NCBI GenBank assembly: GCA_033065855.1
Contig: JAVXUO010000518.1
Span: forward strand, 248,001 to 312,000
Reading direction: 5' to 3'
Length of the DNA: 64,000 nt
Source: Escallonia rubra
Lineage: Eukaryota > Streptophyta > Magnoliopsida > Escalloniales > Escalloniaceae
Made by a program: the position numbers and the translations under genes. The notes beneath the pieces are model-generated. The model saw nothing but the letters and a program-made list of their open reading frames with translations. It was not told the origin of the DNA and searched no databases. Positions within the stretch are counted from its first letter, which is position 1, and every line of letters begins with the position of its first letter. Of this stretch, positions 1-12,767 are shown piece by piece.

Positions 1-128
1 ATTGGTTTTGTTAATTTACAAAATATGGTTCTATTATGAAATATTCTTACTATTTAACGGGAATAAAAAAAGTTTTATGTACTGTTTAGTGACAATTAAT
101 TTGTCGTTCCTGTCACAAAAAGAGTCAG

Positions 129-530
129 TTGCTAAAGGTTGAGCTCAAAAGCTTTGCACCCTTTTTATTTGGCTCCCTTCTCATCCTATTATATTCTCTT
201 ATCCATTTTCTTTTCTCGTAAATATCATATTCAAATTACCTGGTTACAAAAACCATTATTAAAGGTAGTATAAATTATTAGAGCTTTTAATTTAAAAAAA
301 GTTAACCCAAGCATTCAAAAAAGTTAGTCGTAAAGTTTTAGCTCAAAAACTTTGCACATTTTTTGTTTGGCATCCTTCTTATGTTATTTATTCTCTTATC
401 TAATTATTTTCTCGTAAATGCCATATTCTCTCTCGCTACCAAGTTATAGAAATTACTATAAAATGTACTATAAAATATTAGAGCTTTTAATTTAAAAAAA
501 GTTAATTCGAAAAAAGTTAGCAACTACTAA
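129..530. repeat. Two-copy tandem repeat, about 200-bp unit
   Basis: Two diverged copies lie head to tail. Each contains an 'AGCTCAAAA-CTTTGCAC' block, then 'TTCTCTTATC', 'TTTTCTCGTAAAT' and 'TATTAGAGCTTTTAATTT' in the same order. The first copy spans roughly 129-327 and the second 328-530. No coding potential is seen. Confidence 0.6.
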
Positions 531-2907
531 TGCCCATTGATGATAGGAGGATCCGAGAGAATGCAATCATTCCTATCAACAACCATGCAACATGGCCTTG
601 GTGCATGAACAACTATAACTGCCACCCTATATTAGAAACTATGGATCATAGATGAGACAAGTTTTTTACTAGAGATAATTATGAAAGTCGATTATCCATT
701 AATTATACAAACTTAGCGCAAGAACGTCTTCCTTAGTTTTATTGGAACACAAATACGAACTCTAAGTGCTCACGTCAAATCAATACCTAATCAAACCGAT
801 AACAATGAACACAATCGTTACATACGTCATAGGCTTAAGATTATAATCTAGTTGTTTTAAGTACCCAAACACGTCTCTCTCTTGAGTTAGGCTTTTTCTC
901 CTTTTCTTCTCCTCTGCCTTAAGTTTCATGCCACCCCAAAATACATAAATACTTTAATGTTCTCTTTGTCCGTATATAAATGTTAACGTTATGATAACAT
1001 GACAACTTAAAATAATCGACAGAGTCAAAATCCATTTGATACCTAATTTAATTAAATTAATGAATGAATGAATGATATCAAATGCGAATTTCATCTCTAA
1101 GACTGGATTCTTCTAACAAATTTTTAAAGGCCCGCCACCTACTCGTGGCGTACCACGCACCAAAGGAAAAAGGTGGACTCTTTTAAATAACCGACATAAC
1201 CTGCCCTTTAATAAAGCTAACGAAGGCAAAAGGTTGGCCGCTCCTCCTCTATCCCACAGCTACACTACTCCTGATCAAAGCTTTGACCCCACATAATGAT
1301 GACGATACTTGTTTCTCTTTTTTGGTCATGTGCACACAACAAACATTGAATCCATTTGTCTAAAAGACGTGGTATTTAGAAAGGTAACAACAGAGAAGTC
1401 ATGATTTACAGTCACTCTAGATTACCCAGTTTGAATTTGCTTATCCAAATATAAGGGTGCAAAGCAGTGTTAAAAGAATTGCAGAGGGTCAGGCACGGGA
1501 GCACATTTATTTAAAGCGTAAGCGTATATAAGGCGTAAAAGTTCTCTAAAGTCTGCGTGGAAAGAATAGGCATACGCTTTTTTTAAATTGGAGATATAAA
1601 ATAAAAATTAATAGATATTAGTACATTAAATTAATAAAATTATATAAAAAAAATCTCATAACATCGCAATTTAATAGACTTCTAACACTAGAAAAAAGTT
1701 TAAAATTCAATGAGAAGTAGTTAGTCCTAAATAAATATGATAACATCATCTTCATCATCAATAACAGTCGAGGCAATAATATTTTCTTTAAAGGTAATCA
1801 TAAGCTTCAAGTCTTGTTGAATTCTATCTCTCAACTTCATTTTATTCGCCTATAAGGTGAATGGAATGAGTAAATCTACTTGACATGGAGCAGTAGTCGA
1901 GGACGGGACACTCACCCTTTGGTAATAATGGATGGGAGAGCTTATTATTTCGCTCAACCATTTTTACACTCTTACAATTACGATGGAGTATGCGAAAGGA
2001 ATGGGGCTTTTGTATGACACCATAAATACTCTAACTTGTAATCTCTGTTTTTGGTTCAAAATGGATGAACTTTCATTAACCACGTGTACATCGGGTGGCT
2101 ATCTAGTCCGATCCTTCCTTTTACAAGACGGTTTGTGCGCAAGATTTCATTTAGCATCAATGTCGCGATGAACATAAAATACCCACAACTTCAGATAAGT
2201 TAACGGATTCGGATCGAGTAGGGTTGATAAAGTTTGGTACAGAAATATATATGGAATAAGAAGATGCAGATAAATGAAAATTTTTATTTGCCTCATAGTG
2301 ATGTTCAGTGACGTGGATCCAGGATTCCTGCCTAGAAGACCCTCAGCCCCAATGAGACCAAAGAATTCCAGCACCTTACGTTATTCTGTTTTCGTTTTTG
2401 TAATGACGATGAAAAATATACTTTTTTTCGTGTACTTTTATTTTTTCCAGTTTCGTTTTTGATAAAAAAAACCCAAACAGTGGCTAAAAATGTGACCTTT
2501 TTCCACCGATTGTATTCTCTGTGTCAGAGAATACTTAACCTGTCGGACTATTCACATTTTTCTCTGCCTCTCTGTCACTCTCTCTCCCTGCGGGAAGCGC
2601 GCCGAACCAAAGGAAGCTGGAGCTCCCAGAAAATCAAGTGGGTGCCGTCGAGTTTGATGGTCACCAAGTATGGTGTACATTTTTTTATCTTCCTAAGTCT
2701 TTCCAGTTGGAAAGAGCACACACAACAGCCCAGAAGGTATGTGAAAGTAGAAGACAGTGGCCATGGAAACTTTCTTCTGTTCTTTCTTTGCAGGAGAAAG
2801 AGAAGAGAGAGAATTCTCAAGTGAAAGCACATAGCAATTCCATTAGAGCAAGATGGATTTTGCAGGGAGCTTTGCAGATAGCGATTCCATTATCCTGTTA
2901 CTCGAAT

Positions 2908-3115
2908 AGGGGAAGGGGAAGGGGAAGGGAAATGGGAACAGGGGAAGGGGAAGGGGAAGGGAAATGGGGACAGGGAAAGGGAAGGGAAATGGCGGATGTG
3001 GGAACGGGAAGGGGAAGGGAAATGGGGCCACAGATGTGGGAACAGGGAAAGGGAAAGGGGGACGCGTGAAGGGGAAAAGTGAAGGGAAGGGGGGACGCGT
3101 GAAGGGGAATATATG
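2908..3115 (+). repeat. G-rich purine minisatellite (GGGGAA-type)
   Basis: About 200 bases of almost pure purine on the plus strand, built from GGGGAAGGGGAA, GGGAAATGGG and GGGAAAGGG units. Many closely spaced runs of three or four G satisfy the usual pattern for intramolecular G-quadruplexes. It is not near any gene I can support. Confidence 0.7.
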
Positions 3116-3794
3116 GGTCCACGGAAGCAATAGTGTAAAGAACGTTAAAAACATTCAAGAACATATTCAAAAAAATTAGTGAAAATAAAAATAAAAATAT
3201 TAAACGTACAGAAAAAACTGAAAAAAGAAATACATAAAAAATTAAAAGTACGCAGTCCAATTTTAGAACTGAATACTAGAATAAAAAATAAAATACAAAA
3301 TATAGAAAAAAATAAACGTCCAGCCCCAAATGATTGCACATTCCATTTTTCTCACTGAGACCAGAATCATCTCGCTCTCTTTTTTATTCAACTATAGGAA
3401 CTACATTCATGATAAATAGAAGTTTAATTAGGAACCCCTTTATTCGGCCTGATACAAATAAAGAAATCGATACAAAAATAAAAAGCAAAATAATAGCCTA
3501 CAAAACAAATGCTCCATCGTCGTCCCGGCAATCCCAATCTAGGGCAAGGCAAGCTATATACTTGAACATTAGGCATCAACTCGATCTACGAGTTTGAGGA
3601 TTACTATGTAAATACATAGAAAATTTAGCAGTGGTTTCAAAATTTCTATTAACTAATGGCAACACTATTATACAGTATAACATAGCAAAATACGCCTCCA
3701 TAACCGTATAATTGAACAACCTTCTTCTTCGTCAGTGGAGGGGGAAATAAAATAAAAAAAAAACGAAATACTACGTACAGATGAGAAATCTGAC

Positions 3795-4928
3795 TCATTC
3801 CCGTGAAAATACAGACGAACCGAGCCCCCTGGAAATCTCATGAACCGCCGGGTTGAACCCCAAGCAACCCAACAAGCCCTGCTTGTAGGGCAAAAAGGTC
3901 TTTCTCCTCATCTCCTCCGAAACCGCCCGGTTCAGCGTGTAGTGCATCTCGTGCGCCGAAACCGCCGGACCCCTCCTCCTCGACACCGAACCGGCGCTGT
4001 CCGTCGACCGGAAACTCGAGTTCTTCACGTCTTCGTTGTTGCTCCTCTTTAGCACCGCGTATTTCTTCAGTGGGTCCACCTTGCTCGTCGTCGCGTGACC
4101 TTCAGACGCGCTCCGGAATAGCAGCAAGTCCTTCAGTTTCCATTTCTTGTACCAGCTAAATGTTGAAGCTTCTTTTGGTGTTTGTTGATCCGTATCCGGA
4201 TCGAATAACATGTCGGAAACCCTCAACGGCGACAGGGATCTCGTGGGTTTATGTCTGATGGTTGAATTTGGCAACTTTTGTGTTCTTTCTCGGCCACGTT
4301 CATCATGTACTATAGGAGTTTGGTGAACTGCCGCAGAGAATTGATCTGGATATTCCTTTTGTTGGGTAGGCTGTTTACGTGCTTGTTCAATTGCCGCAGA
4401 AAACGGGTCGATGTCTTTCTTTCTATGCCGCGGTGACAATGCCTCTATTATCGTCTTCTTTGGTGATTTGGGCGACTTTGGAGAATCGCTGTACTGCAAC
4501 CGTGGCGGTGGCTTTAAGGGCTTGATTTTGCCGCCGTCGAAGAGCTCATCAGCGGCTGAGAGAGACGGTCTTTCCAACTGCCCACTGAAATCAAAAGCGA
4601 AATCATCATCTGGGTCGTGGTGTTGGCTGCTCATACTGGTCGCCGTCGTTGTTTTTGTCGGGCATTTTCGTTTGGGGACGCCGGGCTTTTCTTCCCAGTT
4701 GAAGGGAATTACTGACAAATGGCCACTGTTAGAGGTGGCGTCCGCGGCTGAAGCGATGAGCGAGTACTCATGAAAGAAGGCGGCGGCACGGGTGGGGCTG
4801 GTGGGAGCACTGAAGAAGTAGTTGCCGAATCGTTGGGGGCTCGATGGGGCGCTTACGTACGGAGAAGTGCAAGTGCTGTCGAAATTGAAGTCATGCGCCG
4901 GTGACGGTATGATCACTTGCATCTCCAT
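3795..4928 (-). CDS. DUF1645 family protein, copy 1
   Basis: Single-exon gene for a 377-residue plant protein of the DUF1645 family, whose molecular role is not firmly established. The start at 4928 ([10 protein letters not shown]) is chosen because family members begin with a similar acidic-hydrophobic stretch and because a TATA-like box at 5022-5029 makes the more upstream ATG at 5039 unlikely to be transcribed. Family hallmarks in order: an N-terminal [20 protein letters not shown] block, then [11 protein letters not shown], then an [13 protein letters not shown] motif, a low-complexity Ser/Pro-rich middle with basic patches, [14 protein letters not shown], and a C-terminal [18 protein letters not shown] block. 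No signal peptide or membrane span is seen. A paralogue on the same strand begins about 7.8 kb away. Identity is confident; function is unknown. Confidence 0.88.
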   Translation of the reverse strand: MEMQVIIPSPAHDFNFDSTCTSPYVSAPSSPQRFGNYFFSAPTSPTRAAAFFHEYSLIASAADATSNSGHLSVIPFNWEEKPGVPKRKCPTKTTTATSMSSQHHDPDDDFAFDFSGQLERPSLSAADELFDGGKIKPLKPPPRLQYSDSPKSPKSPKKTIIEALSPRHRKKDIDPFSAAIEQARKQPTQQKEYPDQFSAAVHQTPIVHDERGRERTQKLPNSTIRHKPTRSLSPLRVSDMLFDPDTDQQTPKEASTFSWYKKWKLKDLLLFRSASEGHATTSKVDPLKKYAVLKRSNNEDVKNSSFRSTDSAGSVSRRRGPAVSAHEMHYTLNRAVSEEMRRKTFLPYKQGLLGCLGFNPAVHEISRGLGSSVFSRE

Positions 4929-5021
4929 TGTGGGACGTTGTTGTGATGAGAAAGGGAGGAGGAAATGCTCAGTTTTACACCATTCGAGAGCTTTACAAGA
5001 TATAGAGGCGGAGACGTGGGA

Positions 5022-5029
5022 AATATAAA
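5022..5029 (-). promoter_or_regulatory. TATA-like box for DUF1645 copy 1
   Basis: TTTATATT on the minus strand, about 95 bases upstream of the proposed start codon. It supports the start at 4928 over the upstream in-frame ATG. Confidence 0.35.
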
Positions 5030-5297
5030 GAGAAAGCAACAGGAAGGAGGGGAGGAAGGAGGGAGGATTGACTAATGGAAATTGGAAAGGAGAGGATAGC
5101 AGAGCAGAGCCGCCTTTTCAGTATAAGACCTGTCTGTAGACTATTGTTCGGTTCACTAAATTATGATGATTTGATTATTAAAAAAATAAATAAATTATGA
5201 TGATATGGACACTCTACCAATGTCCATGTCTACTTGTGTCTAATGTAACATTTGGTTTTTCCGTCTGAGACTCGGGACATTATATGGAAACACTCTA

Positions 5298-5752
5298 ATT
5301 TAAAATTGTTCATGTGAGACATGATGGAGTGGTTTGATTTAATACTAATACTAGTTTTCTCAACTAGTATTGTCAACTTTGTAAAAAATTTGAGAACGAT
5401 AAAAATAACACTGACAACTCTTTAAAAACTTATTAATCAAATTGTATAGGGACTAAAACAAAAAGTTTTTCTAGGTCGACGTATACTTGAGAGGAGCAAT
5501 TGACTGACTACGACGACGAACCCTTATAGAGAGGAAACATCTCTCTCAAATTACATAAAAACGCGGTAGATTAAAATTGTTCAGTGAGAATGATGAAGTG
5601 GTTTTGTTCGATGAAATTACTGATTTTCTTACGAGCAATCATCAATTTTGTAAATACGTGGGAGCGTAAAAAGTAACACTAGCAACTTTTTGAAAACTTA
5701 TTTATCGAATTGTATAGCGGGGTAAAGGTGGCAAAATACTCTTCCTAGGACG
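5298..5752. repeat. Diverged tandem repeat, period about 275 bp
   Basis: Two related segments, 5298-5475 and 5571-5752, share blocks in the same order: 'TTAAAATTGTTCA', 'GTGAGA-ATGATG-AGTGGTTT', 'TAACACT', 'CAACT-TTT-AAAACTTATT' and 'AAATTGTATAG'. Function unknown; probably remnants of a duplicated transposon. Confidence 0.5.
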
Positions 5753-8700
5753 TTAGTAGGAGCATTGGAATAATCGGAACGACGCAACTTTGTTGAGAAA
5801 ATATTCGGTATAATCACGGTAACAATGACGTATTCTCGCCTCTAGATTTCATTCGACAACACACGGCACAATTGCATAAACTCCATAAAAAAAAATGTTT
5901 AAAAACTTCAGCTATTGGTTTTGTTAATTAACTTAAATCAACTAAATTTTCTCCTATTTTTTCCCCTTCGGTGACAATCTACGTAAGTTAAACTATTCTT
6001 TTCACCTTCTGTTCTTAATCAACTTATTTATTTAAATAAAGTAAGAGATTGAGGGCAGGATTGTCTGCTAGACGGAAAAAGCTGGACATGGGACAGTGGC
6101 GATTTTCTGTTTGCCATTACTAATTACGGCCGGTGATGCCACTTGATGCTGATTTTGAATTTAAACGAGGAGTAATGATGATGGTTGCTGATGAAAGATT
6201 TGATTGCGACCATTATTTATCTATTTAACTTGGGTCAGCCATGTACAGCTACCCCGTGGCTTAACCACACTGGGTTTGGGGGTAAAATGCAGATTCGGAT
6301 GGATTGAGATTTGAAAGTCGTGACTCGTGTCGTGAGTTGCATTTGGGCTCGTCCGTCTTCTCCGACGAGCTCGTGTCCCAAGTTGAATCAGATTTACAGA
6401 TGGTGAGGCACTGAGCCTCAATCATATCTTCTTTTACTAAAATTGCCGCTCTTAGTTGAAAAGAATTTTCAAACAATTGACTCTTACTCTGGTCCTTAGA
6501 AATTACCAGTGCAAACAAAGGGCACCCGGAAAGTTATTAGTTAATCAACGCAGAAGATCATAATTACATACAAAAAATTTGTGTAAGATGATTGCTTGTA
6601 AAAAGATTTTAGTGAAACGGGTTGTAACAATGACAAAGCAAATACAAATTTAATTTTGTAATTCTTTCATGTTAATAAATTAGGTCAGTGGACCCATTAT
6701 CCGTCCACTAACAGGTGTATTTGTTAGTTTGAATAATTACAGTTAGTTAATTAAAGAATATTTTATTTCTTAAGTGTTTGAAATAAAATAATATTTATTT
6801 CATACGTTTAAGAAAAAATCATATTTATATCCTAAAAGTTTAAGAAAATAATCAGTCTCTAATTGTATCTATATATACCGAACTCTAGCGTGGATAAGTC
6901 ATAACAATAAATATCAAGCAGAACAATAAGATCGTAATTTTCGGAGACTAAGTCCCGCCTGACCGGAGGGGGCCACGGCAAACCCAATATTTTAGATCTT
7001 TTAATTTACTATATAAATAACATTCATATTTAACATATTTATAAAAATACCATTATATCGTAAAATAATTAGGATTTCGTTTTTATTGTATTTCTAACTC
7101 TTTGTGCCATTGATGGTCAAACTTCTTCTTCGTTTGTTCCATCTTCAAAATTTTAAATTTTCATATTACGGAAGAATTTGAATGATTAAGGTTTGTTCTT
7201 TTTTTTTTGATTTTAAATTATTGTAAAATATTAATTAATACATGCACTATTGTACTCATATAATCATATTAATAATACAGCTATACTATAATTGTTAAGC
7301 TTCATTCATGCAAGATTAGTAATTCGTTGTTAATTCATCTTACCAAGTTAAATAAATCACTAGAAATAGTAATCTAAAATGATTAGTAGTCAATTGAATA
7401 ATTTATTTATTTATTCAAATATTAATCTAATATAATATTAAAAGAAAAAAAAGGTACTACGAGTCGTATGTTTCCGAATTAAATGTGGTAAGTGCATTAA
7501 ATCGTCACATATATCATCGTTACGCTAAAAATCTTTTGTTTTTCAAATATAATCTAATAAAGCTGAAAAGATTGAATCGAAAAAGGTACGCGAGCAATGA
7601 ATTAAAGAATAAACCCAATTTGTAAAGATATTTATGTTACAGAACTCTTATGATAACGTTTTCAAACCTAACAAAAAGGACAACGTTAATCACCTTTGCA
7701 TCATTTAAAATATTGGGATTTATTTGCAAGCTCATCGCATATACCACGACAACTCCGACAAGTAATTTAGTACAAGCACAAAAATGTTAACTTCATGCGT
7801 TAAAGTAAGTAGTACATTAAAAAGAAAAGGAAACAAGTTATAAGGACTTGCCAAAAAAGAATCACTTTTTGAGAAAAACACTTACTTTACGTCAATACAA
7901 GAAGAAGAGCATGAAAAGGAGTCACTTTTTGCTGGCCACTTTTCTACTCCGTTAAAGTTGGGTCGAAAATATCGTGGATTTAAGGATAAAGCCACTCTTT
8001 TGTTGCGAAAAATCTTATTCACATTGTAAATAATTTATTATCACTTTTGGAAATGCTCTGGCATTAAAAATCTTTAAAAAATGCTTTTTGATGAACTAAA
8101 AACACTAACGACAAGTGGCTTCATATTTCTCGTTCAAGAATCGGAACGATACACTCCATTATGAAGACTAACCCCTCTAAAGTCTTGCATTTTATCACAT
8201 TTTATCTAGAATATGGGAATGCATCAAACTTGACGACCGAAGAAACTCGATCTCCTTCGTTGCCTTTAAACCTGGAAGTTTTCTCAATGGTGGAGACAGT
8301 CTAATTTTATGCGGGCGATTTTGGATTTCTTCCTATCCCAGCAGGCCACTGGTTCATGTTCACGTATGGTTTTTGGTAAGGGACAAAAACAAAACCAACT
8401 TAGGGTGACGTTTGTTGCCTCTTTATTTGATTTTTCTCGACCTTCATTCCAGCACGTGTGTGAATAAGTTAGTGTTCACTATCCAAACACGACTTTCCAC
8501 TTCTTACTTTTAAAATCAAAATTATTTGTTTTTTAAGTGAATTAAAATGAGATCAATATGTGAATAATTTAATGATAATTTTTCAAGAACATAAATAAAA
8601 TTTCAAGCCTGAACTTAACGTCTATTTGGTGGAATAAGATCGTCAGCGTCTCTGCTGTTCTGAAAAATGTGACAACAGTATATTTTAACTACAAAAAATT

Positions 8701-9727
8701 GTCACTATAAATTATGCTCACATCGACAAAACACTTTATGTAACAATTTTTTGTGACTGAATCTGTTAAAACAGATACCGTTGCCGCCAATTTTGTGTTA
8801 TGTGCATAGCAATTATACACTACACAATTAAATATAAGAAATGTTTTGGTATCAAAAGATAAATCGTCAAATTGTTTGACTACATTAATTCATCGAGAAA
8901 TTTATTTTTATTTTTTCTTCTGAAGATTAGTACAATACGTGGGCGCTTGCCGTACTCTTGTATTTTTCAGTTGACCTTGCATAGGGCAATTGGGATTATA
9001 TAAATACCAACGAAGGAGAGAGAGGGATTCGCTTGCATATAATGTTTGCCAGTAAATGACATACTTGGATTGTTTCAAACCACTGAATTTGGACCCTCAC
9101 AAAAAATTTAAAAAAATCATCCAACTTGTGAATTAGAAGTGAGGCAATACTTGTATACAACATGTGGGAAGTTGGTAAAGTCGTCGATCTAGCTTGGCCA
9201 TTCACATTATCGACACAATGGAGAGGATGCTCATAATACAAGCAAATTAGTCTTGTGATTCTTTGCTTATTTTCTTTGGTGCAGTATTACTGATTGTAGC
9301 ACAATCATGACCATTTGAACCGATCCTCATTTAATTTGTTCGTGCTATCGAAACACGTAAAAATACTTGTTAAGTTGCTCTCAGGGACCATGGTCCAGCT
9401 CCATGCCTGTATACCTGTAACAAACCTTTTTTTTTCTTTTTTGGTAATAGTTGTTGATAACATCTCAAATCTCTGGTATATTTGTGTCTCAAGGTTTCAA
9501 TGATAATTATTGTTGCATAGATAATTGTGGATAAAAGTTATTTTCTCATAACTCCTTTCCTACTTAACTTTTTTCTCTTGTATTCCTTGTCAGATTGTAT
9601 AGATGCTACTTGTTTTCGTGTTAGACAACTACCGCAAAGATTTTTATTCCTTCTTATGCAATAATTAAAGTATAAAAGTGTTGTGGATGAAATCTGGAAC
9701 ACGCTTCCAATGATTCGCAAGTAAGCC

Positions 9728-10079
9728 TGCGCAGCAAAAATGACACCGGTTACTCGCCGGAAGTGTTTCCGGCGGAGACACTCCGATGCTTAAGTCAGTC
9801 AATATGTATGAATTTGACTATTGCTATTTTACTCAAAACTTACCTCTTTCTTTGTCTCCATTTCCTTTATATAGAGTTCCCCATCAGAGGGTAGTTATGT
9901 CTCCTTTATTAGGGGGTTACCCTAATAGATAGAGATTTATTCCGGATTAATGATCCGTTAATCTCTTTTAATGGGCTGTTATCATCATTTATGGAGAAGT
10001 GGATTCAATGCATAAGTTATGGTTCTTCCGGATGACGACACATGTCGTCATCTTGGCTCTGCTAATTTTGCCCATATCA
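9728..10079. repeat. Possible solo LTR fragment
   Basis: A segment of different composition that begins TG and ends CA. It has a GC-rich head (ACTCGCCGGAAGTGTTTCC), a TATATAGAG box near 9872 and a pyrimidine-rich tail. This resembles an LTR, but I could not identify a clear target-site duplication, so the call is tentative. Confidence 0.3.
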
Positions 10080-11481
10080 AAAAGAGAATGTAATTATTAA
10101 AGGCGTGTCTGGGCGCAAGCCTAGGCACATGACACGGTCAGAAACAAAATTTGAGTCTTGCCTAGTTTCTTTCAGGCGCATGCCTTATGCTTCCAAGCAT
10201 AGGATACCTGGCCAATACAGACACGCTTCATCAATTTTATTTAAAAAAATTATTAGTGAATTGCAAATATTAGTAGCTATGGCCAAGTAACCACACATGA
10301 TCTTCACTAAAAAGGATGCTAAGTCATAAAGAAAGGAAGCACGAACCAAAGTGTTAAGATGATTCAAGTGCATCAACTGACTTTTAGCGCTGCACCTTGA
10401 GAAAACTGGTCGCAGACCAAAATTTTATATTTGAGTTAAGCTTCCATCCAGCTGAACAAACAAGCCCTGGTGGGCCTCGCTAGTAGCGAGGCCTGTAGCT
10501 CTGTAGCAAGGTCCTAGGCCGACAAGTTTATTACCCGTGAAAGCCCATATAGTGAAGGAAATTGTAAGTTGTTTAGGGACCGGACCTATTCACGGGCCTT
10601 AGTATTATTGGGCCTGTTCTGAAATTCCAAAGCATGAGAAAACAACGGCATAAATTAGGCCCGACCTTAAATTAGAGAAAAACGATCATTATATAACGAT
10701 AATAAATATATATTTTCATACCATATTATACTTTTTCACATCCTCAAAGAAAATATATGTATTTAATTATTAATACACTCTTTAGCGACAACAAAAAAAA
10801 AAAAAAGAGTATGAAACAGCATACAGAGCGTTGAAAATATACATCATACGGTACCATAACGACAACCAGAAAAACACTTTATTTGCTTTCAAAAGATATC
10901 TTATAGTTAATCTAAATTGTAATACGGCCCAACATAGTAGAGCCAAATTCGCCCTTGGGGCATGCAAACAGAAAGCATCTTTTTACATGATATAACAAAG
11001 TTTCATAACTCAGGAGGTTTGATTGCTTTCCTTCCAGACTTATGTTACACCATCGTTATCAACCCAATCACTAGGATTACGTAAACCAAATTTAAAATCT
11101 GCTCTGAAGACCCCATGACATTTACACCCAGAAAACAGCCATACACTAACCAAAAATGTCCTTTGTCCCTTTTGTTTGGCATTGGGACTGGGAATCTTGC
11201 CTCACTAGCACATTAATCCATTAGCAAAAGCCCATTCCAATGTTCATCAACAATTTCCTGAACGGCCTGTGGCCCAGCTTTAATATTTCCTTTTCTTTTT
11301 TTTCTATTAAGTTTCTATTGAAAAACAAAAGGGCAAAAAAAAAATGACAAGTCGCATTATCAAAGCATAATGTAATTTTTATTAAAAGTATCATGGTTTT
11401 GGAAACATATAGTATAACCACTCCGAAAGAGCGGCCATTGCTTTGCAAAAGACAAAACTACTGGTACCACAAAGCGTATAT

Positions 11482-11731
11482 AGGTCAGCTGGCAGGGAAT
11501 TGTCATATCTTAACCAGAGGTCTCGGGTTTGAACCCTGTGAATGAAGGTACGTTAAAATTTGGTAGGGAGAGCTTTGCAGCCCATGTGGTCCCTACCCGG
11601 CTAGAACACGGATTAGTCAGCTGTAGGAAGAACTTTGCCGCCTATGTGATCCTGCGCAGCTCGAACCCGGATTAATTGGCGGCCAATGTGGTGTCCGGAT
11701 ACCGGGTGGTCTAACAAAAAAAAAAAAATTA
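11482..11731 (+). repeat. tRNA-derived SINE
   Basis: The head contains an internal RNA polymerase III B-box match (GGGTTTGAACCC at about 11525-11536). The tail reads GGATACCGGGTGGTCTAAC followed by an A-run. This layout and the 3' sequence resemble the widespread plant Au-type SINEs, although the head is diverged. It lies just 3' of DUF1645 copy 2. Confidence 0.55.
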
Positions 11732-11762
11732 CAGGCCAGAAAAGAGAGAAGATTAGACATGT

Positions 11763-12767
11763 TCAGCAACCTAAGAGATTAGAAGTCAGGAAAGTTTTTC
11801 TCCTCAGATCCAATGACACTGCCTGGTTCACCCGTGTATCCGCTCCGGTCCTCCTCACGCTGAACGACCGTCCGCCATTCTCTATCGAACTTAAGCTTGT
11901 AGTTTTGACATCGCCGTGGGGACTTCTATTTAACGGCAATACTAGCTTTTTCCCTCCCCAAACTCGCGAGTTTCGTGCACTCGACCCGCATTTATTGCCA
12001 TCCTTGCCGTTGGCTTGACTGTTTGATAATGTAATCTGAGACAAGAATCGCTTCAGCTTCCACGTTTTGTACCAAGTTGAGGAAGAAGTTGAAATCAAGG
12101 ACTTTGAACTCTGTTCAGCTTCTTCGCGTTGGGATAATATGTCGGAAACCCTCAGCGGCGAAAAGGGTACGCACGATTTTGATGAGGTAAGTTTTGCTTC
12201 CTTCCCACGTTGAATGCTTGCCCGGTGCTGAGTATGCACTGTACCGTTTTGATGCATTGCCGCAGCGAAAGAAGTGAAATTTGTAGCCTTCTGTGGCGGT
12301 GAAGATGCTCTCTGAAGCTTTCGATTGGGTGATGGAGGCGAGTTTGTATGGTACTGCAAACGCGGCTTGATCATGCCACAGTGGAAGAGTTCGTCGGCGG
12401 GGAGAGGAGGGGTGTCCAATTGCCGGTTGAAATTGAAGGCAAAATTTGTGCCGTCTTCCATGGCATCGGTGGTATCTTTTAATTTTGCAATATTGGTATT
12501 GTCTTCCAGAGTGGGAGGACTTGGTGGTGGCAAAGACGAGGTGCCAGTTTCCCTGAGAGCGTAGTGATGGTTGAATTCGCTGAAGAAGGTGGAGGAACAA
12601 GTCGGGCTGTTGGGGGCACTGAAGAAGGAGTAATTGCTGCTGCCGAAGCGTTGAGGGCTTGCGGGGAAGCTTACGCATGGCGAAGTGCATGCACTTTCGA
12701 AGCTGAAGTCCAGGCTTCTATGGTCCACGCCCTGCGAAGGTATAACCACTTCCATGAGTCTTTGCAT
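11763..12767 (-). CDS. DUF1645 family protein, copy 2
   Basis: Single-exon paralogue of the gene at 3795-4928, same strand. The frame gives 334 residues from the first ATG (12767), or 330 if translation starts at MEVVIPSQ (12755), which matches the family start better. It keeps the hallmarks in order: FSFESACTSPCVSFPASPQRFG, FFSAPNSPTCS, a Ser/Pro-rich middle, SPLRVSDIL, TWYKTWKLKRFLS and RRKTFLTSNLLGC. It stops right after LLGC, whereas copy 1 continues about 22 residues more, and it has lost the clear NWEEKPG block. The product is therefore shorter and more diverged but still open. The 3' end lies beside a SINE. Family assignment is confident; function is unknown. Confidence 0.8.
   Translation of the reverse strand: MQRLMEVVIPSQGVDHRSLDFSFESACTSPCVSFPASPQRFGSSNYSFFSAPNSPTCSSTFFSEFNHHYALRETGTSSLPPPSPPTLEDNTNIAKLKDTTDAMEDGTNFAFNFNRQLDTPPLPADELFHCGMIKPRLQYHTNSPPSPNRKLQRASSPPQKATNFTSFAAAMHQNGTVHTQHRASIQRGKEAKLTSSKSCVPFSPLRVSDILSQREEAEQSSKSLISTSSSTWYKTWKLKRFLSQITLSNSQANGKDGNKCGSSARNSRVWGGKKLVLPLNRSPHGDVKTTSLSSIENGGRSFSVRRTGADTRVNQAVSLDLRRKTFLTSNLLGC

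Larger units (their letters stand above)
1..3794. other. Intergenic region, no gene recognised
   Basis: AT-rich DNA with only short open frames and no recognisable protein domain. It holds a two-copy tandem repeat near the left edge and a G-rich purine tract at about 2.9-3.1 kb, both listed separately. The longest plus-strand frame here (2638-3069) begins at GTG and runs into the G-rich tract, so I do not call it a gene. Confidence 0.6.
4929..11480. other. Repeat-rich intergenic region
   Basis: No gene recognised on either strand. The stretch is strongly AT-rich and contains a diverged tandem repeat (5.3-5.75 kb) and an LTR-like fragment (9.73-10.08 kb), listed separately. Open frames are all under 90 codons and show no domain. 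Confidence 0.6.

Noticed and set aside
2638..3069. 143-codon plus-strand frame
   Set aside because: Starts at GTG, has no domain, and its C-terminal third is translated G-rich repeat.
8640..8780. Inverted ACAAAAAATTGT motifs suggesting a MITE
   Set aside because: The arms are only about 15 bp and no target-site duplication or defined ends were seen.
11525..11536. tRNA gene
   Set aside because: A B-box match is present but there is no cloverleaf, A-box or acceptor stem; it fits a SINE head.
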